A DNA stretch of 24,696 nucleotides from Legionellales bacterium UBA4759 (GCA_002403515.1 DHHZ01000033.1:1-24696), one strand, 5' to 3'. Shown: positions 8,429 to 16,277, counted from the stretch's first letter. Program-made: numbers and translations. Notes: a model not told the origin generated them from the letters alone.

Positions 8429-9430
8429 ATGATCATTTTATTTAAAACTCATGTCGATGATGCCCAAATAGCGCTGATTCAAGAAAGTTTAAAAGTTTAT
8501 TCTCGACAAACCACTTACAATGGTTTTAAGGGATTAATGATTTCAGCGGCCTTTAATCAAGAGCTTTTGATTCCTTCAGATTTGATTGAGGATGTGATTG
8601 AATATTCGGATAAGTTGTATTTTACGCGTCATGAGCATGCCCAAAACTCCTTTGTGATGAATATTTCGGGTGTTTCGATAGGTGGTGCGCATATTGCCTC
8701 AATTGCAGGGCCTTGCTCTATAGAATCTGAAAAACAAATCACTCAATGTGCAGCCCTCATTAAAAAAGCCGGTGGTCAAATTTTACGTGGTGGCGCTTAC
8801 AAACCAAGAAGCTCTTGTTATGACTTTCAAGGCATGGGGTTAGAGGGTTTGAAATTACTGAATCAAGCAGCAAAAGCCCATGGATTGCTTTGTGTGTCAG
8901 AGCTGATGGATAGTCGGGATTTGGATAAGTTTGAATCTTTAGTAGACATCATTCAAGTTGGCGCACGCAATATGCAAAATTACGCATTACTTAAAGAGCT
9001 TGGCCAATCCTCAAAGCCAATCCTATTAAAAAGAGGTCTTTGTGCAACCTATCAAGAATTTTTAAGTTCAGCAGAATATATCATGTCTTCTGGTAATGAG
9101 CAGGTTATTTTGTGTGAACGGGGCATTCGAACTTTTGAACAAGCAACGCGTAATACCCTTGATATTTCAGCCATTCCTTACCTCAAGTCTAAAACTAATT
9201 GCCCAGTAATTATAGATCCAAGCCATGCTATTGGTATTCGCCAATTTGTACCGAGTTTAGCATATGCAGCCGTTGCTGCTGGTGCTGATGGAGTCATGCT
9301 TGAAGTGCATCCATCACCTGATGAGTCTTATTCTGATGCAAAACAAACCATAGCGCCAGATACTTTTTCTGATATATCCTCAAAACTTTCTGAAATTGCA
9401 AAATTATTTGGTAGAACTTTTGGAGCATAA
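8429..9430 (+). CDS. aroF: 3-deoxy-D-arabino-heptulosonate-7-phosphate (DAHP) synthase, type I-beta
   Basis: Condenses phosphoenolpyruvate and erythrose 4-phosphate to DAHP, the first committed step to chorismate. The sequence is of the I-beta (Thermotoga/Bacillus) type, not the I-alpha AroF/G/H type usual in gammaproteobacteria. Residues 1-70 form a ferredoxin-like N-terminal domain that in Thermotoga mediates Tyr/Phe feedback. The barrel has AGPCS (metal Cys96), GGAYKPR, VGARNMQN, LLKRG, LCERGIRTFE, DPSH (His266), LEVHP (Glu292) and SDAKQ (Asp303), so the four metal ligands are all present. Length 333 aa is normal. It lies 3 bases after the ABC transporter gene and 2 bases before aroA. Symbols for this family vary (aroF, aroG, aroA(G)); the activity is more certain than the name. 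Confidence 0.93.
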   Translation: MIILFKTHVDDAQIALIQESLKVYSRQTTYNGFKGLMISAAFNQELLIPSDLIEDVIEYSDKLYFTRHEHAQNSFVMNISGVSIGGAHIASIAGPCSIESEKQITQCAALIKKAGGQILRGGAYKPRSSCYDFQGMGLEGLKLLNQAAKAHGLLCVSELMDSRDLDKFESLVDIIQVGARNMQNYALLKELGQSSKPILLKRGLCATYQEFLSSAEYIMSSGNEQVILCERGIRTFEQATRNTLDISAIPYLKSKTNCPVIIDPSHAIGIRQFVPSLAYAAVAAGADGVMLEVHPSPDESYSDAKQTIAPDTFSDISSKLSEIAKLFGRTFGA

Positions 9431-9432
9431 GC

Positions 9433-10701
9433 GTGCAAGTATTCCGAAGCCAATTACAAGGTTCCATCCATATTCCAAGTTCTAAATCTCATACCTTGCG
9501 TGCCATTTTATTTGCAAGTCTTGCTTTGGGTAAAAGCCGTATTCACAATTATTTATTATCGCCTGACACAACAGCCATGATCAAAGCCTGCCAATCCTTT
9601 GGCGCAAAAATTGAGGTCCATCCCAGACATTTGGATATTGAGGGGATTGATGGAAAGCCTTATTTTACTCAACTTGAAATTGATGCGGGAAATTCAGGTC
9701 AGGTTTTAAGATTTGTTGGTGCTATAGCAGGCCTTGCTAATCAAAAAGTGTGTATTACAGGGGATGATTCAATTCAAACAAAAAGGCCTGTTTTACCTTT
9801 GCTAGAGGGTTTAAAGCAGTTTGGTTGCCAAGCATATACACAGTTTGGAAATGCGTTTGCGCCTATTGTTATTCGAGGACCATTTACCCAAGAATACGCA
9901 AAAATCATAGGCACAGACTCTCAGCCGGTATCAGGTCTTTTAATAGCCAGAGCATTTGCAAATGCTAAAACTGAATTAGAGGTTATCTCGCCAGGAGAAA
10001 CGCCCTGGGTCAATTTAACTTTAGATTGGTTTAAGCGTTTAGGTATCCATTATCAACAACAAAATTTTTCAAGGTATTTATTAAACGGACATGCGCAAAT
10101 AAAAGGATTTGAATATGAAGTCCCTGGAGATTTTAGTTCTTGTGCATTTCCTTTGGTGGCAGCAATTTTAACTGAAAGTGAATTGGTATTGAATAATCTT
10201 GATCTTCAAGATGTTCAAGGTGATAAAAAAATAATTGAAATACTTCAATCTATGGGCGCGAATATAGAAATACTTCCTGAAAAAAAACAAGTCAAAGTTC
10301 ATCGCGGTGGAGCGCTTCAAGGCATTGAAATCGATGTGAACGATATCATTGATGGTATTCCAGTTCTTTCGATAGTCGGCTGTTTTGCCCAAGGTCAAAT
10401 GTTATTAACCGGTGGTAAAATTGCAAAAAATAAAGAAAGTGATCGCATAACGGTCATGTGCCAAGAGTTACAAAAACTGGGTGCTGATATTCAAGCTATA
10501 GATGATGGTTTAATCATCCGTCAAAGTCAATTATATTCAGGGGTTGTTGAGTCTCATCATGATCATCGAGTCGCTATGGCTTTGGCAATTGCAGGACTGA
10601 CTATTGATGGTGGAATTTTGATTAATCATAGTGAATGTATTCAAAAAAGTTTTCCAAATTTTATTGAACAAATGCAAGCCTTGGGAGCAAAAATTGTTTA
10701 G
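9433..10701 (+). CDS. aroA: 3-phosphoshikimate 1-carboxyvinyltransferase (EPSP synthase)
   Basis: Sixth step of the pathway: joins shikimate 3-phosphate and PEP to give EPSP. GTG start at 9433 with GGAG 8 bases upstream. Substrate-binding PSSKSHTLR is at 15-23 (Lys18, Ser19, Arg23); GNSGQVLRF, the DIIDGIP catalytic Asp region, NKESDRI and the C-terminal QKSFPNF are all present, so it should be active. At 422 aa it is the usual size. Several short stretches resemble chlamydial AroA as I remember it: SHTLRAILFASL, LSPDT, LTLDW, VPGDFSS, LQDVQGDK and DHRVAMALAIAG. Starts 2 bases after the DAHP synthase stop and overlaps aroK by 8 bases. Confidence 0.95.
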   Translation: MQVFRSQLQGSIHIPSSKSHTLRAILFASLALGKSRIHNYLLSPDTTAMIKACQSFGAKIEVHPRHLDIEGIDGKPYFTQLEIDAGNSGQVLRFVGAIAGLANQKVCITGDDSIQTKRPVLPLLEGLKQFGCQAYTQFGNAFAPIVIRGPFTQEYAKIIGTDSQPVSGLLIARAFANAKTELEVISPGETPWVNLTLDWFKRLGIHYQQQNFSRYLLNGHAQIKGFEYEVPGDFSSCAFPLVAAILTESELVLNNLDLQDVQGDKKIIEILQSMGANIEILPEKKQVKVHRGGALQGIEIDVNDIIDGIPVLSIVGCFAQGQMLLTGGKIAKNKESDRITVMCQELQKLGADIQAIDDGLIIRQSQLYSGVVESHHDHRVAMALAIAGLTIDGGILINHSECIQKSFPNFIEQMQALGAKIV

Positions 10702-11176
10702 TTTAATCGGATTTCAAAAATCTGGGAAAACCACTTTAGGGCAAATGCTCGCGCAAGAACTGTCAATGAATGGGATAGATACTGATAAACTCTTGGAAGA
10801 AAAATTTCAATTACCCATTAAAACCATTTATCAAAATCTCGGAGAAAAAGCATTTCGAGATTACGAAGCACAACTGATTCGAGAAATTTGTACAAAAGAT
10901 ACCATTGTTTCTACAGGTGGTGGAGTGGTTTTAAATGATGCAAATGTCTTGCATTTAAAAAGTTATGGTCCGCTTATTTATTTAAAAATATCCTATGAAA
11001 CCTATATGCTGCGACAAAAAGAGCTGCCATTATTTATGCAAGGACATCAAGCTCGGTATTTTTTTGAACACCGTGCTTCACTTTATGAAAAAAATGCCGA
11101 TTTGATTATTGATATTAAAAATGATTCTATAGAAGAAAGCTTTAAAAAATTATTGATGGTGTGTCATGGCGAGTAA
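10694..11176 (+). CDS. aroK: shikimate kinase
   Basis: Phosphorylates the 3-hydroxyl of shikimate with ATP. I start at TTG 10694-10696 because GGGAG lies 7 bases upstream and this places the P-loop at the N-terminus as in the family; longer versions would run back into aroA. Walker A GFQKSGKT is at 6-13, the Asp pair IDTD at 28-31, FRDYE with Arg55 and Glu58, TGGG at 74-77, and the lid region around ELPLF. At 160 aa it is a little short but complete. It overlaps the aroA stop by 8 bases and aroC by 11 bases, which implies translational coupling. AroK and AroL are not distinguishable here. Confidence 0.93.
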   Translation: MFSLIGFQKSGKTTLGQMLAQELSMNGIDTDKLLEEKFQLPIKTIYQNLGEKAFRDYEAQLIREICTKDTIVSTGGGVVLNDANVLHLKSYGPLIYLKISYETYMLRQKELPLFMQGHQARYFFEHRASLYEKNADLIIDIKNDSIEESFKKLLMVCHGE

Positions 11177-12233
11177 TTCTTTTGGACAAATCTTTCGTAT
11201 TACCACTTGGGGTGAATCTCACGGACCTGCAATCGGGGTGGTTGTTGATGGTTGTCCTGCGGGATTAATGCTAAATGAAGAAGATATTTATGCACAATTA
11301 AAAAAAAGGTCACCTGGCTTTCATGGCTTAACTTCGCCAAGACAAGAAAAAGATATTCCTAAAATATTATCTGGTGTCTTTGAAGGGAAAACCACAGGCA
11401 CGCCCATTTCAATCATTATCGAAAATCAAAACATTGATTCATCCAAGTATGAACCCATCAAAAATTTATTGCGCCCAGGGCATGCTCAAGTCACCTACAC
11501 AAAAAAATATGGCGTTTTTGACCATCGTGGTGGGGGACGCTCTTCTGCACGAGAAACAGCCTGTCGAGTCGCAGCCGGTGCGATTGCTAAAAAGATTCTA
11601 AACGCTAAACAAATCAAGGTACATTGTTATCTTAGCCAAGTTGGTGATTTAAAGGCAGATGTTCCAAAAAGTTGGGATTATCTCGAACAAAGTCAGTTGT
11701 TTTGTCCGGATGAGGCTTTTGAAAAAGCCTTGACGGCGTATCTTCAAAAGATTCGAGATGAAGGTGACTCTGTAGGTGGTGTTGTCAGTTTTGTGATCGA
11801 AGGTTGTCCGATTGGATTTGGTGACCCCATTTATCAAAAATTAGAGGCGAATCTTGCTCATGGACTCATGAGCATCCCTGCTTTAAAAGCTTTTTCAATT
11901 GGCGAGGGATTTGAAGCAGCCGATATGAAAGGCTCAGAGCATAATGATGCCTGGCTTTCAAAAATGCATACCCAAACCAACCATGCGGGGGGAATTTTGG
12001 GTGGGATTAGTAATGGTATGCCAATTTGGGGTAAACTATCTTTTAAACCCACTTCCAGTATCATGAAAAAGCAAATGACAGTGGATATCCATGGTCATGA
12101 AGCAGATTTTCAAATCCCAAGTGGTTCAAGACATGATCCGTGTGTTGCGATTCGTGGTGTTGCAGTAGTCGAAGCCATGTGTTATTTGGTATTAGTGGAT
12201 GCCTGGTTAATGAATAGGATTTCAAAGTTATGA
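11166..12233 (+). CDS. aroC: chorismate synthase
   Basis: Last step of the shikimate pathway: removes phosphate from EPSP to give chorismate, with reduced FMN as catalyst. The family signatures are intact: FRITTWGESHG near residue 10, HRGGGRSSARETACR around 120-135, and GSRHDPCVAIRG near residue 320. Length 355 aa is typical. The ATG at 11166 overlaps the end of aroK by 11 bases, and its TGA shares ATGA with the aroB start. No flavin reductase domain is fused, so it would be a monofunctional enzyme needing an external flavin reductant. Confidence 0.97.
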   Translation: MASNSFGQIFRITTWGESHGPAIGVVVDGCPAGLMLNEEDIYAQLKKRSPGFHGLTSPRQEKDIPKILSGVFEGKTTGTPISIIIENQNIDSSKYEPIKNLLRPGHAQVTYTKKYGVFDHRGGGRSSARETACRVAAGAIAKKILNAKQIKVHCYLSQVGDLKADVPKSWDYLEQSQLFCPDEAFEKALTAYLQKIRDEGDSVGGVVSFVIEGCPIGFGDPIYQKLEANLAHGLMSIPALKAFSIGEGFEAADMKGSEHNDAWLSKMHTQTNHAGGILGGISNGMPIWGKLSFKPTSSIMKKQMTVDIHGHEADFQIPSGSRHDPCVAIRGVAVVEAMCYLVLVDAWLMNRISKL

Positions 12234-13315
12234 AATGTAGAACTATTTTTGCAAGTTGTGGAAAAGAATATCCCATTTATCTTGGTAGTAAATTACATCA
12301 TTTGATTGATTTTAAAAAAAATAAATTGGTTTTGATCATGGATTCAAACCTTGCAAAGATATATGGGAAAAAGTTTTTAGAATTCCTAAGCCCCAACCTT
12401 GAACTCTTTTTGAAAGTTCCAGCCGGTGAAGCCTCCAAGACTCGTGAGGTCAAACAAATCTTAGAAGACAAGTTATTGGCTAAAAACTGTGGTCGCGATA
12501 TTATGATTCTGGCAGTTGGTGGTGGGATGATTTGTGATTTGGTCGGATTTTTAGCTGCCACATACTGTAGAGGCGTACCAGTTGTTTATTGGCCAACCAG
12601 TCTTTTGGCCATGGTCGATGCCTCCATTGGTGGAAAAACTGCAGTAAATACACCATTTGGTAAAAACTTAATTGGTGCATTTTCAACGCCATTTTCTGTC
12701 TGGATGGATGTTTCTTATTTAGAGACATTGCCTGCCCCAGAGTTTGCGAATGGCATGGTAGAAGTGATTAAGCATGCTTTCATCTACGATAAAGACTTTT
12801 TTGGACGGCTGTTATATCGTCATTTAGATATTGTTCAATTGAAAGAATCAACCTTAGTTGAAATTATTGAAAAAAGTTGTCTCATTAAAAATGGCATAGT
12901 TTCCCAAGATGTCTATGATTTGGGTGTTCGTTCAATTTTAAATTTTGGTCATACCATTGGCCATGCAATTGAACAACTGGAAAAATATCAAATTAAGCAT
13001 GGTGAAGCGGTAGCGATTGGCATGATCATTGAAACTTATATTTCACATTTAAAAGGTATTGCACCAATTGAATTAATTGATGAGTTAAAAGAAATTTTTA
13101 AGCTTTATCATTTGGATTTAAAAACATCTGTATTAAAAAACCCCAATGGTTTGCTTAAATGTCTTTATGCTGATAAGAAAAATAAAAATCAAAACGTGCA
13201 TATGGTTTTGATTGAAGATATTGGGCAAGTGTATTGTGAAGAAGGCTTTTATACCCATCCCATTGAAGAAAAGTTAATTAAAAAAGCACTATCTTGGGCT
13301 AAAGGTCAATTTTAA
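12230..13315 (+). CDS. aroB: 3-dehydroquinate synthase
   Basis: Second step: NAD- and metal-dependent cyclisation of DAHP to 3-dehydroquinate. The NAD-binding AVGGGMICDLVGFLA is present, followed by PTSLLAMVDASIGGKT and NLIGAF. The metal ligands are Glu178 (NGMVEVIKH), His241 (NFGHTIGHA) and His257 (KHGEAVAIG), with the 16-residue His spacing of the family. Length 361 aa is normal. The start ATG overlaps the aroC stop (ATGA at 12230-12233) and the stop overlaps the aroDE start by one base (TAATG), so it sits in the tightest part of the operon. Confidence 0.97.
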   Translation: MKCRTIFASCGKEYPIYLGSKLHHLIDFKKNKLVLIMDSNLAKIYGKKFLEFLSPNLELFLKVPAGEASKTREVKQILEDKLLAKNCGRDIMILAVGGGMICDLVGFLAATYCRGVPVVYWPTSLLAMVDASIGGKTAVNTPFGKNLIGAFSTPFSVWMDVSYLETLPAPEFANGMVEVIKHAFIYDKDFFGRLLYRHLDIVQLKESTLVEIIEKSCLIKNGIVSQDVYDLGVRSILNFGHTIGHAIEQLEKYQIKHGEAVAIGMIIETYISHLKGIAPIELIDELKEIFKLYHLDLKTSVLKNPNGLLKCLYADKKNKNQNVHMVLIEDIGQVYCEEGFYTHPIEEKLIKKALSWAKGQF

Positions 13316-14631
13316 TGCTTTTTTTAACATTACCTGCAATAAACCTTGAATTTTTAAAAGAAAAAATTCAACGATATGAAAGAGATGTTGATGGTTTTGA
13401 GATACGTTGGGATTTTTCTCAAGAGCTTTATCCTGATGCTGTACGCAGTTTAACAGCATTACCTCTAATATTCACATTACGCACCAAAGAGCAGGGTGGG
13501 TGTGCATCAAAAGTTAGTTTTGATGAAATACTTCAGTTAGCAAAAGCCAAACCAGATTTTTTAGACTTAGAATATCATTTTCCATTGACTTGGTTTCAAG
13601 ATATTAAAACTAGATTTCCTGATATTAAAATCATTGGGTCTTATCATTGCTTTGAGGGACTTCCAAAATTACTTCCTGAAATTGAGGCGGCAGACATCCA
13701 AAAGCTTGCCTTTTTTTGTAAAAATTCAACAGAGGCTCTAGGTTTACTTGATTTTCGTCATGCCATGAAAAAGCCTTATATTTTAATTGGTATGGGGCCT
13801 TTGGGACAATTTACTAGAATATTAGCCAAAGCTTTGGGTAGTGAAATTTCATATGCTTGTTGCCCTGAAAATAGCATGGCTCCTGGGCAATTGAGTATCG
13901 ATGATATGAATAATATCTACCGATATAGAACAATTTCATCCAAAACGCAATTTTTTGCATTAATAGGTCAGCCTGTTGATAAAAGTATTGGGCATTACTT
14001 TCATAACGATTATTTTTTTAAGAATCAAATTGATGCTCGCTATCTAAAGATTGAAGTTTCTCAAGCCCAATTGAAAGATTGGTTAACTTTATCTTTAAAT
14101 TTTCCTTTTTATGGCTTTAGTGTGACCACACCCTTAAAAGTTGCCGCCTATCAGTTATTGGGGGCTTTGGATGGTTTACCATCTATCAATACACTTAAAC
14201 GTTCAAATAATCAGTGGCAGGCTTTTAACACAGATGCGCCTGGCGCTTGGAATGCATTAGGACATATCAAACCAAATACTGTCATGATTCTTGGGGCAGG
14301 GGGCGTGGGAAGGGCGGTTGCTGATTATTTTTTAAAAAAAGGCTGTGAGGTCAGGGTTTATAATCGAACACCAAAAGAAGGGGGCATTTGTTTTGATGAA
14401 ACCTCAAATTTCCCAAAAGTAGATTTAATTATCAATACCATACCCAACATGCCAGAGGAGTTACTGAGTAAAGTAAAAGTAAATTTACAAGGTCAAACTC
14501 GCATCATGGATTTTGTATATCCTTATTCATCATTAACAAGATGGGCGAAAAAATTTAATCATAACATCATATCTGGCGAAGCGATTTTTATTGAACAGGC
14601 CCTATTACAACAAGTGATTTGGAATTCTTAA
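13315..14631 (+). CDS. aroDE: fused type I 3-dehydroquinate dehydratase – shikimate dehydrogenase
   Basis: Bifunctional enzyme for steps three and four (dehydroquinate to dehydroshikimate to shikimate). Residues 1-205 form a type I dehydroquinase: EIRWDF at 29-34, catalytic His111 in GSYHCF, Schiff-base Lys130 in DIQKLAFF, and PGQ at 190-192. Residues 212-438 form shikimate dehydrogenase: FALIGQPVDKS at 214-224, VTTPLK with catalytic Lys275, FNTDAPG with Asp307, NADP-binding GAGGVG at 327-332, and NRT at 350-352. All catalytic residues I checked are present in both halves. There is no internal stop or restart, so the fusion is real. The fusion is known from plants and Chlamydiae and is unusual in gammaproteobacteria, where aroD/aroQ and aroE are separate. 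It is the last gene of the aro operon. Confidence 0.95.
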   Translation: MLFLTLPAINLEFLKEKIQRYERDVDGFEIRWDFSQELYPDAVRSLTALPLIFTLRTKEQGGCASKVSFDEILQLAKAKPDFLDLEYHFPLTWFQDIKTRFPDIKIIGSYHCFEGLPKLLPEIEAADIQKLAFFCKNSTEALGLLDFRHAMKKPYILIGMGPLGQFTRILAKALGSEISYACCPENSMAPGQLSIDDMNNIYRYRTISSKTQFFALIGQPVDKSIGHYFHNDYFFKNQIDARYLKIEVSQAQLKDWLTLSLNFPFYGFSVTTPLKVAAYQLLGALDGLPSINTLKRSNNQWQAFNTDAPGAWNALGHIKPNTVMILGAGGVGRAVADYFLKKGCEVRVYNRTPKEGGICFDETSNFPKVDLIINTIPNMPEELLSKVKVNLQGQTRIMDFVYPYSSLTRWAKKFNHNIISGEAIFIEQALLQQVIWNS

Positions 14632-14768
14632 AGTCGCAAAGCTTTGCTCAATTGGGGTTATTGATGATTATTTTTGGACCCTTATAATTTTCTTTATGTT
14701 TTTTATATTCTCAAAGTGATTAATTTAAGTTATTATTCGCGTTTATTTATTGTTAACGTTAAATTTAT

Positions 14769-15545
14769 ATGAATATCGAACAAATAAGAGCTGCATTTTT
14801 TGAAGCATGGCAAACCAAAAAGGTCATGAAACCGGTTTTAGCACCTGATAGACCATTAAGTTACTATAATTATGAGATTTATCCTTTATTGTGTTTGCAT
14901 CAATTAAGAGATGTAGTGAAAACTAAGGCGAAGGCTGCCCCACATGATCCTAGTCATCTCGATTTTGATGCAAATTTTGGTTTACGATTTATCGTGAATT
15001 TGAGTAATGAAATTAAGCTTACTCGTGAAGGACCAAGAACAAGCTATGTACCTGCACACAGTGATATTGATTCAAGAGTATATGCGGCAGGGAATTTATA
15101 TTTTTCAGCAGATTATTCTAGAATTGTAAAAATTACCAACAAATCTGGTCACTTTGCACCCCATTTTTCAACACTTGTTTTTGCGATTCCCTTAATTATG
15201 GCGTCTGGTTTTCCTTTGGCTGATACCATTGAATTGTGTCTGACCTCACCAGATGAAGAGAGCACGTTTGAATTCTCCCATGAACAAATGCTGTCATTAA
15301 TTCCTGAAGGCTTCAATCTGAATGAAATGATGGATTTGAATGCTTCACAAGAAATTAAGAATTTGAAATTAGAGCGAGAGTCTTCAAGAGAATTAATTGC
15401 TGAGGGTTTGCGGTTTTCTTTTGGTATGTCCAGTAATTCAATTAGTTCTTCTAAAACAAATGAACACAATGATATCTTCTCTTCATTAGCTTTTGATGAA
15501 GATGATAATAAAGTTTCCAATCCTAACAAAAAATTTAAGCTCTGA
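14769..15545 (+). CDS. hypothetical protein (258 aa) with an AAG…SGHF motif
   Basis: I cannot name this protein. Residues 94-135 contain PAHSDIDSRVYAAGNLYF followed by ITNKSGHFAPHF, a compact pattern (hydrophobic-x-x-AG-x-x-x-F, then I-x-N-x-SGH-aromatic-x-P) that looks like an enzyme or toxin-domain core rather than a structural repeat. I have a sense of similar motifs in hypothetical proteins of host-associated bacteria but cannot assign a function. The C-terminal 60 residues are Ser/Asn/Asp-rich and end in KKFKL, probably disordered. There is no signal peptide or membrane helix. The start lacks a Shine-Dalgarno sequence; a TTAACGTTAA palindrome lies just upstream. It stands 137 bases after aroDE and is probably outside that operon. 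Confidence 0.7.
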   Translation: MNIEQIRAAFFEAWQTKKVMKPVLAPDRPLSYYNYEIYPLLCLHQLRDVVKTKAKAAPHDPSHLDFDANFGLRFIVNLSNEIKLTREGPRTSYVPAHSDIDSRVYAAGNLYFSADYSRIVKITNKSGHFAPHFSTLVFAIPLIMASGFPLADTIELCLTSPDEESTFEFSHEQMLSLIPEGFNLNEMMDLNASQEIKNLKLERESSRELIAEGLRFSFGMSSNSISSSKTNEHNDIFSSLAFDEDDNKVSNPNKKFKL

Positions 15546-15552
15546 TAATAAC

Positions 15553-15580
15553 CGTATATCCTCTACTAGGAGGATATGCG
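15553..15580. terminator. hairpin between convergent genes
   Basis: An 11-bp stem with one G-T pair (arms 15553-15563 and 15570-15580, containing ATATCCTC and GAGGATAT) encloses the 6-base loop TACTAG. It follows the 258-aa gene and overlaps the 3' end of the minus-strand Cys-rich gene. There is no U-run on either side, so termination function is uncertain. Confidence 0.4.
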
Positions 15581-15904
15581 GGCAGAATGTTTAAACGTTT
15601 TCTTGTTGGTTTTGAGTGTGTTGGTTTTTGCTTTGCTACTGACAAGGCAGATAGTCGACATGGTGGGTAAGCAATTAAAACCATCAACAATGCCAGGTCC
15701 AACATAGCATTGGGCCCCAGTCGCCAAACCACTTTTATCTGTTTGATAATGATTTTTACATTTTTCTTTGTCTTTGCTGTTTTTACTCCAAGAGCTGAAC
15801 ATTGAGCAGTCTGCTGTTGGTTCGCCATGACAAGACATAAATGCATGGCTTGTTGAAAAACATAAAGATAATAATATAACCAATCCTTTATTGTTCTGAT
15901 TCAT
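15566..15904 (-). CDS. small secreted cysteine-rich protein (112 aa), unknown function
   Basis: I start at ATG 15902-15904 because GGAG sits 6 bases upstream; an ATG four codons earlier overlaps that ribosome-binding site. Residues 1-21 look like a signal peptide (MNQNNKGLVILLSLCFSTSHA). The predicted mature part has six cysteines (25, 33, 49, 66, 78, 86), which could form three disulfides in the periplasm or outside the cell, and a Lys-rich tail. No family is recognised. It is convergent with the 258-aa gene and divergent from the 72-aa gene. A TATATT about 35 bases upstream of the start is a possible -10. An overlapping ORF in another frame exists, but it lacks a ribosome-binding site and a signal peptide. 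Confidence 0.65.
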   Translation of the reverse strand: MNQNNKGLVILLSLCFSTSHAFMSCHGEPTADCSMFSSWSKNSKDKEKCKNHYQTDKSGLATGAQCYVGPGIVDGFNCLPTMSTICLVSSKAKTNTLKTNKKTFKHSARISS

Positions 15905-15975
15905 CTCAATCTCCATATTTTAAGCACATCTTTAATATAGCAAAAAAAATAAAAAAAACTCATTTTGTAGAAAAT

Positions 15976-16003
15976 TTTACTTTTTAAAATATTGATCTAT
16001 AAT
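15976..16003 (+). promoter_or_regulatory. sigma-70-like promoter for the 72-aa gene
   Basis: TTTACT at 15976-15981 and a perfect TATAAT at 15998-16003 are spaced by 16 bases. The start codon follows 33 bases after the -10, with GGGAGAGG in between. Confidence 0.5.
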
Positions 16004-16036
16004 AAAATTGAGTAAGTTAATCAGGGAGAGGCTTCC

Positions 16037-16255
16037 ATGAATACAAGTAAATTACCAAGTTTGGATGAAATTACTCAAATGGCTGGTAAATTATTCGGTG
16101 ATGTTAAATCAAGTGTTCAACAAATTTATGATGAATACAAAGTTAAACATCCAGATATTTGCGAAGTTCCTACTTGTTCTAAGGAAAAAGTAGAAACCAA
16201 AAAGAAAAAGCAAGCCGGCAAAACTGATAATGAAGCTGGACTACCAAAAGAATAA
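16037..16255 (+). CDS. small charged hypothetical protein (72 aa)
   Basis: It is supported as a gene by a promoter with perfect TATAAT, a strong Shine-Dalgarno GGGAGAGG 6 bases before the ATG, and a stem-loop at its stop. Residues 5-34 are an amphipathic helix (LDEITQMAGKLFGDVKSSVQ and beyond), two cysteines lie at 42 and 48, and the C-terminal third is Lys/Glu-rich. It has no signal peptide or membrane segment. I do not recognise the family; a small cytosolic or DNA/RNA-binding protein is possible, but there is no direct evidence. Confidence 0.65.
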   Translation: MNTSKLPSLDEITQMAGKLFGDVKSSVQQIYDEYKVKHPDICEVPTCSKEKVETKKKKQAGKTDNEAGLPKE

Positions 16256-16277
16256 CTGTGGAGTTTACACAGTTATT
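16251..16277. terminator. bidirectional stem-loop terminator shared by convergent genes
   Basis: A perfect 10-bp stem, AATAACTGTG at 16251-16260 with CACAGTTATT at 16268-16277, encloses a 7-base loop. On the plus strand it runs into TTG and more T-rich sequence. It contains the stop codons of both the 72-aa gene (16253-16255) and sohB (16265-16267), so one hairpin serves both. Confidence 0.65.

Noticed and set aside
10631..10693. Longer shikimate kinase with 21 more residues
   Set aside because: It would lie inside aroA, lacks a ribosome-binding site, and would push the P-loop away from the N-terminus; TTG 10694 has GGGAG at good spacing.
11858..12728. Several minus-strand ORFs of 60-90 codons opposite aroC and aroB
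   Set aside because: They are shadows of well-supported genes with intact catalytic motifs; no ribosome-binding sites seen.
14636..14647. GCAAAGCTTTGC palindrome after aroDE as a terminator
   Set aside because: The palindrome has no loop and no T-run follows; only a 4-bp stem would remain. The aro operon has no clear intrinsic terminator.
15149..15529. 126-aa minus-strand ORF opposite the 258-aa gene
   Set aside because: Composition is that of an antisense shadow (Ser-rich from a Glu/Asp/Ser gene) and no start site is supported.
15535..15846. 103-aa minus-strand ORF overlapping the secreted Cys-rich gene
   Set aside because: The other frame has a Shine-Dalgarno sequence and a signal peptide; this one has neither.
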